Origin: Elusimicrobiota bacterium
GTDB taxonomy: Bacteria; Elusimicrobiota; Elusimicrobia; FEN-1173
Assembly (NCBI GenBank): GCA_016722575.1
Contig: JADKIY010000005.1
Span: 62,001 to 126,000, forward strand
DNA: 64,000 bases
Direction of reading: 5' to 3'
The stretch's first letter is position 1. Each line of letters begins with the position of its first letter. This document shows positions 58,535 through 64,000 of the stretch, one piece after another. The position numbers were made by a program, and so were the translations under genes. The notes below the pieces were generated by a model, which did no database searches, was not told where the DNA came from, and saw only the letters and a list, made by a program, of their open reading frames with translations.

Positions 58535-59989
58535 ATGAGGCAAAACAAAGCCCCGCTGTTCGACACCTTGCTGGGCCACGCCAAAAACCGCGTGGTCTCC
58601 TTCCACACGCCGGGCCATAAAAACGGCCGGGGCATCGACGCCCGCCTCCGCGACTTCACCGGGCGGAACCTGTATTACATGGACGTCACGGTTTTCCCGG
58701 AGGTGGACTCGCTCCACGACCCGGTGGGCCCCATCAAAAAAGCCCAACAGCTGATGGCCATGGCCTACGGCGTCGAGCACTCGTTCTTCCTGGTGAACGG
58801 ATCCTCCGTCGGGAACATGATCATGCTCATGTCCGCCTGCGGGCCGGGCGATTCCGTCATCATCTCGCGAAACGCCCACAAATCGACCATGGCCGGCGTC
58901 ATCCTCTCGGGCGTTTGGCCCATTTGGATTCAACCCAAGGTCGACCAAAACCTCGACATCCTTTTCGACTCCAGCCCCGAACAAATCGAAGAGGCCCTTC
59001 GGCTTTACCCGGAGGCCAAGGCCGTCGTCGTCACGAGCCCGACCTACAACGGCGTGACGGCGGATCTCGTGAAGATCGCCGAAATTTGCCACTCCCGAGG
59101 GAAAATCCTGTTGGTGGACGAGGCCCACGGTCCCCACCTCAAATTCCACGAAGACCTGCCGATCTCGGCCGTGGAAGCGGGGGCCGACATGTGCGTTCAA
59201 TCCACCCATAAAATCCTCTCGGCCCTGTCCCAGGGATCCGTGGTCCACGTTCAATCGGACTTGGTGGACATCACCCGGGTGCGACGGGTCGTCTCCCTCC
59301 TTCAAACCACGAGCCCCAATTACGTCATTCTCGCCAGCCTGGATTTGGCGCGGCGGCAAGCCGTGATGGAGGGGGAAAAACGCCTCGAGAAAGTGATCCG
59401 GGCCGCCGAAGCGGGACGCAAACGGCTCAACACGCTCAAAAACATTTTTTGCATCACGCGCAAAGACATTCAGGCCCGGGGCTACGACATGGACCCGACG
59501 AAACTGACGGTCAACGTCACCCGCACCGGCCTTTCGGGACACGAGATCGAAGACATTTTGGCCCGGGAATACAAAGTGCAGGTCGACGCCGCCGATCTGT
59601 TCAATTTAATCGCCATCATGGGCATCGGGTCCGAAAAATCCGACGTGGACCGCCTGGTGGACGCCCTGGCCGACATCGACCGCAAATACCGGGGCGAGGC
59701 GCAGAACTGGGTGCTCCCCATTCCGGAACTCACCACCGAAATGGTCATGAATCCCCGGGACGTGTTTCTGCACCACAAGGCCAAGCGCGTGCCCCTGTCC
59801 CGCTCCATCGGCCAGATTTCGGCGCAAACGTTGACGCCGTACCCGCCCGGCATCCCCGTGTTGATCCCGGGCGAACGAATCACTCCGGAAATTGTAAACT
59901 ACCTGACGGATTTGGCCGAGAAAGATATCCGCGTCGTCGGCCAGGAAGGCGACGCCCTCCGGACCGTGAAAGTGGTGGCCGTCCGCTGA
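58535..59989 (+). CDS. PLP-dependent Orn/Lys/Arg decarboxylase family protein
   Basis: A 484-residue fold-type I decarboxylase of the short bacterial type (SpeA of Bacillus / arginine-decarboxylase-like). SFHTPGHKNGRG at the N-terminus, VDEAHGPHLKFH and the Schiff-base lysine K226 in STHKILSALSQGS are clear. Substrate (Arg, Lys or Orn) cannot be set from the sequence alone; arginine is the commonest in this length class. No polyamine-pathway neighbour is visible; it has its own promoter. Confidence 0.88.
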   Translation: MRQNKAPLFDTLLGHAKNRVVSFHTPGHKNGRGIDARLRDFTGRNLYYMDVTVFPEVDSLHDPVGPIKKAQQLMAMAYGVEHSFFLVNGSSVGNMIMLMSACGPGDSVIISRNAHKSTMAGVILSGVWPIWIQPKVDQNLDILFDSSPEQIEEALRLYPEAKAVVVTSPTYNGVTADLVKIAEICHSRGKILLVDEAHGPHLKFHEDLPISAVEAGADMCVQSTHKILSALSQGSVVHVQSDLVDITRVRRVVSLLQTTSPNYVILASLDLARRQAVMEGEKRLEKVIRAAEAGRKRLNTLKNIFCITRKDIQARGYDMDPTKLTVNVTRTGLSGHEIEDILAREYKVQVDAADLFNLIAIMGIGSEKSDVDRLVDALADIDRKYRGEAQNWVLPIPELTTEMVMNPRDVFLHHKAKRVPLSRSIGQISAQTLTPYPPGIPVLIPGERITPEIVNYLTDLAEKDIRVVGQEGDALRTVKVVAVR

Positions 59990-60022
59990 CCTCGGCGGCG
60001 CCTTCCAGAAAGAGAGACGACC

Positions 60023-60418
60023 ATGGCGAAGAAAAAAACAGGGGCTCCGAACCCTCCGGCAAAAAAGCGGGTCCAAAAGCAACCCGGCACCCAGGCCTAT
60101 GAAAAACGCCTGCTGCAAATGCGGGAAGACATCATTCATTTGGTCCGCGAAAACCAGGACAACGAAACCGAAAACGAGGTGGGGGACGAAGCCGACGCCG
60201 CCACCAAATCCGCGGAACGCGAGCTCTTGTTCGAGTTGTCGGACAACGAACGCCAGTCCTTGGACGCGGTCGAAGCCGCGCTCCGCAAAATCAACACGGG
60301 GGCGTACGGGCTCTGCGAATCCTGCCGGACGAAGATCGCCGTTCCGCGCCTAAAAGCGATCCCCCACGCGCGCTACTGCATTCACTGTCAATCCCGTTTC
60401 GACTCCCCACGGAGCTGA
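60023..60418 (+). CDS. DksA/TraR-type zinc-finger regulator
   Basis: A 131-residue protein. Basic N-terminus, a central coiled coil (about 25-90) and a C4 zinc finger CESC-x17-CIHC with RLKAIPHARYC. DksA-type proteins bind the RNA polymerase secondary channel and may act with ppGpp. The acidic coiled-coil tip here reads NETENEVGDEADAATK; the DxxDA pattern is present in form (DEADA). Ribosome site AGAGAG before the ATG. Confidence 0.85.
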   Translation: MAKKKTGAPNPPAKKRVQKQPGTQAYEKRLLQMREDIIHLVRENQDNETENEVGDEADAATKSAERELLFELSDNERQSLDAVEAALRKINTGAYGLCESCRTKIAVPRLKAIPHARYCIHCQSRFDSPRS

Positions 60419-60422
60419 CGTC

Positions 60423-60665
60423 GTGGAACGTCCCGCGCCCGCGGCGCACACCGTGGACGCCCGGGGCCGTTTTTGTCCCATGCCGACGTTGTTGGCGGCG
60501 TTGACCCTGGAGAAAATGCGGCCCGGCGACATCCTGGAACTTCACGGCGACGATCCCAGCACCCGTCGGGACCTCCCGGCGTGGTGCGTCGAATCCGGCC
60601 ACCGGTTTCTGGGGTTCGGCGACGCCCCCGCCGCCTCTTTCGTCGCCCGCATTCAAAAATCGTGA
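60423..60665 (+). CDS. TusA/SirA-family sulfur-carrier-like protein
   Basis: An 80-residue protein with the family C-P-x-P motif in GRFCPMPTLLAA at the N-terminus. TusA carries persulfide sulfur for tRNA thiolation or molybdenum cofactor; TusA homologues also serve dissimilatory sulfur metabolism. No other sulfur-relay gene is in the window. GTG start; overlaps pepA (GTGA). Confidence 0.8.
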   Translation: MERPAPAAHTVDARGRFCPMPTLLAALTLEKMRPGDILELHGDDPSTRRDLPAWCVESGHRFLGFGDAPAASFVARIQKS

Positions 60666-62161
60666 TCCCCCGCCTGCGCGTCGATTCCAAAGCCGGCGGC
60701 CGCCCCGTCGTCCTCCCCGTTTTTCAGACCCCGGGCGACCCGGTTTGGCCCCGGCGGGCCGCGGCGTGGCCGAAATCCCTTCTCACCGGCGCCCGGGACG
60801 ACGGATTCACCGGCAAAATCGGCGAAACCCATTTGATCTCGGGCCCGAACGCCCAGGCCTCCGAAAAAATCCTCTTGGTCGGACTCGGGAAAAAAGAGTC
60901 CGCCGACGGACAGTCCCTCCGCCTCTTCGGGGCGGGGGCTTATCGGCGCCTGCGGTCCACCCGATGGACCACCGCCCGTTTTCTGATCGCCGACGACGTA
61001 ATTCCCGCGGCCGAAGCCGCCCGGGCGGTCGCCGAGGGCGTGGGACTGGCCGCTTACCGTTTCGATAAACACCAATCCGAGAAAACCGGCGGCGACCTCC
61101 TGAAAGAAATCGTTTTTGACGCGCCGACCCCCGACCTCCGCGAGGCGATGGAGGGCGTGCGCCTGGGAACCCTCTGGGCCGAGGCGGTGGCCTGCGCCCG
61201 GGATCTGATCAACGAACCGCCCAGCCACAAAACACCGGTCACGCTGGGCCGCTGGGCTCAACAATTGGCGGGAGGGCGACTTCGGGTCCGGGTCTACGAT
61301 AAGCGAGCCCTTCAAAAAATGGGCGCGGGAGCTTTGCTCGGGGTGAACCGGGGGAGCGCCCATCCGCCGGTCCTGGTCCATCTTCGCTACACCCCCGCCG
61401 GAAAACCCAAGCGCCGGATCGCCTTCGTCGGAAAAGGGATCACCTTCGATTCCGGCGGCTTGTCGCTTAAACCCGCCGACGGCATGATGACGATGAAATA
61501 CGACATGGCCGGGGCCGCCACCGTCTTTTCGCTTTTCAAAATTCTGCCCCGGTTGGCGCCGGACATCGAGGTGCACGGGGTGGCCCCCGTGACGGAAAAC
61601 ATGCCCGGCCCCGACGCGTACAAGCCGGGCGACGTGGTCACGGCCCTGAACGGCAAGACCATCGAAGTCCTCAACACCGACGCCGAGGGGCGCGTGGTGT
61701 TGGCCGACGCGCTGACGTTTGCGACCCGACTGGACGTGGAGGAGATCGTGGACGTCGCCACCTTGACCGGCGCGGCCACGGTGGCTCTGGGGAAAAACAT
61801 CGCCGCGTGCCTTTCCAACACCCCCCGGCTGACGGAGCGGCTTCGGGCCGCGGCCGACGCCGCGGGCGAGAAGCTGTGGCCGCTGCCCTTGGAAACCACC
61901 TACCGGGAGCACCTTCGCAGCAAGGTGGCGGATTTGAAGAACATCGGGAACCCGGGGGAAGCCGGCACCATCATCGGCGGTCTTTTTCTGGAGGAATTTG
62001 TGGCGGGAAAACCCTGGGCCCACATCGACATGGCGGGCGTGGGGTGGAACGCCGCCGGGACGCCCACCAGCGCTCCCGGCGCCACCGGCGCGGTGGTGCG
62101 AACATTTTTAAATTACCTTTGGTCTCTTCATCTGGGCCAACGGAGGGAGGCGACGGCGTGA
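60662..62161 (+). CDS. pepA: Leucyl aminopeptidase (M17)
   Basis: A 499-residue hexameric two-metal aminopeptidase. C-terminal catalytic half: FVGKGITFDSGGLSLKP, YDMAGAA, the M17 signature NTDAEGRVVLADAL and ATLTGAATVALG. An N-terminal non-catalytic domain (about 1-165) precedes it. GTG start overlaps the TusA gene; longer open frame is a shadow. Confidence 0.94.
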   Translation: MIPRLRVDSKAGGRPVVLPVFQTPGDPVWPRRAAAWPKSLLTGARDDGFTGKIGETHLISGPNAQASEKILLVGLGKKESADGQSLRLFGAGAYRRLRSTRWTTARFLIADDVIPAAEAARAVAEGVGLAAYRFDKHQSEKTGGDLLKEIVFDAPTPDLREAMEGVRLGTLWAEAVACARDLINEPPSHKTPVTLGRWAQQLAGGRLRVRVYDKRALQKMGAGALLGVNRGSAHPPVLVHLRYTPAGKPKRRIAFVGKGITFDSGGLSLKPADGMMTMKYDMAGAATVFSLFKILPRLAPDIEVHGVAPVTENMPGPDAYKPGDVVTALNGKTIEVLNTDAEGRVVLADALTFATRLDVEEIVDVATLTGAATVALGKNIAACLSNTPRLTERLRAAADAAGEKLWPLPLETTYREHLRSKVADLKNIGNPGEAGTIIGGLFLEEFVAGKPWAHIDMAGVGWNAAGTPTSAPGATGAVVRTFLNYLWSLHLGQRREATA

Positions 62162-62691
62162 CGCTCACAGGCAAAAAAGTGGCCATCTTGCTGGAGAAGG
62201 ACTTTCAAGACTTGGAAGTCTGGTACCCGGCCCTGCGTTTGAAGGAAGAGGGCGCGACCGTCGTCTTCGTCGGAACAACCGTCAAGGATTACAAAGGAAA
62301 ATTTGGCTACCCGGCGACGGCCGACGTCTTGGTGGGGCAAATTCGGCCGGCGGAATTCGACGCCGTGGTCGTTCCGGGGGGCTGGGCGCCCGATTTCCTG
62401 CGGCGGCACGAAACCGTTTTGTCCTTCGTCCGGGACATGCACCGGGCCGGAAAGCCCGTGGCGGCCATCTGCCACGCCGGTTGGGTCCTGGCTTCCGCGG
62501 GCCTCCTGAGGGGGAAAACGGTGACGTCCTTCTCCGCCATTAAAGACGACGTCGTGAACGCCGGGGCTCGTTGGGTGGACCAAGCCGTGGCCGTCGACGG
62601 CTGCCTGATCACCGCCCGCACGCCGGACGATTTGCCCGCCTTCTGCCGGGAATTGATTGCCCAAATGGCCCGTGTCCCGGCCGCCCGCTGA
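62158..62691 (+). CDS. DJ-1/PfpI family protein
   Basis: A 177-residue glutamine-amidotransferase-like protein. Nucleophile elbow AICHAGWVLA with cysteine, Glu in FQDLEVWYP (putative acid), and VVVPGGWAPDFLRR. Family members act as deglycases, proteases or stress chaperones; activity here is not assigned. Overlaps pepA by GTGA. Confidence 0.88.
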   Translation: MTLTGKKVAILLEKDFQDLEVWYPALRLKEEGATVVFVGTTVKDYKGKFGYPATADVLVGQIRPAEFDAVVVPGGWAPDFLRRHETVLSFVRDMHRAGKPVAAICHAGWVLASAGLLRGKTVTSFSAIKDDVVNAGARWVDQAVAVDGCLITARTPDDLPAFCRELIAQMARVPAAR

Positions 62692-62695
62692 GCCC

Positions 62696-63010
62696 GTGCC
62701 CCGCCTCAAAGTTTGCGCCGTGGCCGATTTGGCGCCCGGGGACGCCCGCGTCGTCCCCGTGAACGAAAAAGAAGTGGCCGTCTTCAACGTCGGGGGGGCT
62801 TTTCACGCCATGGACAATGCCTGTCCCCACCGGGGCGCGCCCTTGAGCGACGGCCGCCTGGAGGGAAAAACGGTGACGTGCCCCTGGCACGGCTGGCAGT
62901 TCGACGTCTCCACCGGGTCTTTGGTGGTCAATCCGGAAACCCGTCAGACCACGTATCCCGTGGCGGTTCGGGACGGATGCGTTTATCTTTCCTCCAAGGC
63001 CGACGCGTGA
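62696..63010 (+). CDS. Rieske [2Fe-2S] protein (NirD/ferredoxin type)
   Basis: A 104-residue soluble Rieske domain: CPHRGAPLSDG and CPWHGWQFD bind the cluster by two Cys and two His, spaced as in NirD and dioxygenase ferredoxins. No membrane helix, so not a cytochrome bc1 subunit. Redox partner unknown. GTG start; overlaps mqnD. Confidence 0.88.
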   Translation: MPRLKVCAVADLAPGDARVVPVNEKEVAVFNVGGAFHAMDNACPHRGAPLSDGRLEGKTVTCPWHGWQFDVSTGSLVVNPETRQTTYPVAVRDGCVYLSSKADA

Positions 63011-63864
63011 CCCGCCCGCGAATTCTTTCCGTCGCCCACAGCCCGGACCCCGACGACGCTTTCATGTTTTACGGGATCGCCAAAGGCAAAGTGCCCCTGC
63101 CCGGCTGGCGAATCCGGCACGTCTTAAAAGACATCCAATCGTTGAACCGGGACGCCCGGAAATCACGCCACCACATCACCGCCATCTCGGCCGCCGCCTT
63201 CCCGTCGGTGGCGGACCGCTATTGGGTTCTTTCCGTGGGTGCCTCCGTGGGCCGCCGTTACGGACCGCTCGTCGTTTGCCGCCCGGACCGCCGGAACCGC
63301 CTCCGCGCCAAGGATTGGTCCGGCCTTCGGATCGCCACGCCGGGGCCGGAAACCACCGCCCTGTTGACGCTGCGCCTCGCGCGTCCCGGGTTCACCGCCG
63401 TGGACAAACCGTTCGACAAAATCATCGATGCCGTCCGTTCGGGGCGGGTGGACGCGGGCCTGATCATTCACGAAGGGCAGCTGACGTACCGCGCTCACGG
63501 ATTGGAAAAAGTCCTGGATCTGGGCCAATGGTGGCACCGGGAAACCGGGTTGCCGCTGCCGCTCGGTCTCGACGTGGTTCGAAAGGACCTTGGGATCCGC
63601 CTGGCCCGGAAATTGGCCGCCGCCCTAACGCAAAGCATCCGCCTCGCTTACCGGGACAAAAAAGCGTCGGTGGCCTACGCGCTCCGCTACGGCCGGGGCA
63701 TCGGGGCGGCGGTGGGGGAGAAATTCGTAAAGATGTATGTCAATCGGGACACTCTCGATCTCGGCCCCCAAGGGGAAAAAGCGCTTCGTTTAATCTACCA
63801 ACGGGCCCGATCCGCCGGTTGGCTCGCTCAAATTCCCCGTTTCCGCGTCGTTCGGCCCGCCTAA
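63007..63864 (+). CDS. mqnD: 1,4-dihydroxy-6-naphthoate synthase
   Basis: A 285-residue enzyme of the futalosine (MqnA-D) menaquinone pathway, releasing 1,4-dihydroxy-6-naphthoate from cyclic dehypoxanthine futalosine. Motifs: VAHSPDPDDAFMFYGIA, AISAAAFPSVADRYW, DAGLIIHEGQLTY and VNRDTLDLG near the C-terminus. The other mqn genes are not in the window. GTG start overlaps the Rieske gene. Confidence 0.92.
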   Translation: MTRPRILSVAHSPDPDDAFMFYGIAKGKVPLPGWRIRHVLKDIQSLNRDARKSRHHITAISAAAFPSVADRYWVLSVGASVGRRYGPLVVCRPDRRNRLRAKDWSGLRIATPGPETTALLTLRLARPGFTAVDKPFDKIIDAVRSGRVDAGLIIHEGQLTYRAHGLEKVLDLGQWWHRETGLPLPLGLDVVRKDLGIRLARKLAAALTQSIRLAYRDKKASVAYALRYGRGIGAAVGEKFVKMYVNRDTLDLGPQGEKALRLIYQRARSAGWLAQIPRFRVVRPA

Positions 63865-63874
63865 ATCGTCGTCT

Positions 63875-63903
63875 TGACACCGCCCCGTTCGGGGGCTATA
63901 TAA
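63875..63903 (+). promoter_or_regulatory. Strong promoter at the window edge
   Basis: TTGACA (63875-63880), 17-base spacer, TATATA (63898-63903). It drives a gene mostly outside the window. Confidence 0.68.
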
Positions 63904-64000
63904 GGGAAGACGTCATCGATTCCGGACGCAGACCGAGGTGCCGGTTCCCAACAACCGAACGACCGCATGCCCCCTTCCCCCCCCGACAACACGACCGCCG
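63904..64000 (+). other. Leader and possible start of a gene cut by the window edge
   Basis: Downstream of the promoter at 63875 the sequence offers an ATG at 63967 and a GTG near 63940 in another frame, both open to the window end. Neither has a good ribosome site, so the true start cannot be chosen. Confidence 0.3.

Noticed and set aside
36933..63941. The 13-mer CCGGACGCAGACC occurring after pgpA and near the window end
   Set aside because: A repeat of this length is expected by chance in a GC-rich window of this size; flanks do not match.
1..64000. CRISPR arrays, tRNA or rRNA genes, insertion sequences
   Set aside because: No regularly spaced repeats, cloverleaf, rRNA core or transposase motifs were found by reading.

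Overview
The window is a dense, GC-rich bacterial chromosome segment from a diderm. LolA, RseP, an ExbB/ExbD/TonB set and several outer-membrane barrel candidates point to two membranes. Almost every gene is on the + strand; the only convincing minus-strand gene is a thiolase at 39-40.5 kb. Start codons are often GTG or TTG, and neighbouring genes are often joined by 4-base stop/start overlaps. A menaquinone gene of the futalosine route (mqnD), a CHASE2-Ser/Thr kinase with PP2C and FHA partners, and the gene order would suit an Elusimicrobiota-like lineage. That placement is impression only; no phylogeny was possible. I see no phage, transposon, CRISPR array, tRNA or rRNA.

Layout. 0-0.9 kb: the end of tatC and an archaeal-type zinc ferredoxin. 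0.9-1.25 kb: the only gene-free stretch over 300 bases, holding a promoter, a structured RNA and a terminator. 1.25-9.9 kb: rpsB-tsf-pyrH-frr-uppS-cdsA-dxr-rseP-proS (translation, UMP, undecaprenyl and phospholipid precursors, isoprenoids). 9.9-17.7 kb: a signalling block of a cNMP-fold protein, CHASE2 kinase, PP2C phosphatase, double-FHA protein, FecR-domain protein and a barrel-like exported protein. 17.7-24.9 kb: rimP-nusA-infB-rbfA-nrnA-truB-ribF. 24.9-30.6 kb: a DUF2238 membrane protein, a metallopeptidase, rpsO, pnp, a biotin carrier protein, a small winged helix and uppP. 30.6-39 kb: ftsK-lolA-rodZ-rimO-pgsA-pgpA, then recA-xerD. 39-48.6 kb: thiolase (-), miaB, a lytic transglycosylase, mutS, a PilZ protein, an endonuclease-type mutL and gdhA. 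48.6-58.4 kb: an envelope block with a membrane coiled-coil protein, an anchored glycogen-binding-like domain, a 987-residue TPR protein, ExbB, two ExbDs, a glycine-rich TonB and three exported proteins. 58.5-64 kb: a PLP decarboxylase, DksA/TraR, TusA, PepA, PfpI, a Rieske protein, MqnD and a strong promoter at the window edge.

The two accessory blocks deserve most attention. The signalling block has kinase, phosphatase, phosphopeptide reader and periplasmic FecR protein side by side. The envelope block has one ExbB, two ExbDs, a TonB and a large TPR scaffold, the composition of energised envelope machines such as Tol-Pal, Ton and the AglRQS gliding motor. Regulatory structure is rich: leaders with intrinsic terminators precede rpsB and rimP-nusA, the pnp leader is heavily folded, a CTAT-N8-ATAG palindrome precedes recA, and several promoters place the predicted transcript start at or beside the start codon.

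Three core genes (uppS, rseP, recA) are each broken by a single missing base. Two breaks are in homopolymer runs and one is at a T. This looks more like assembly error than decay.
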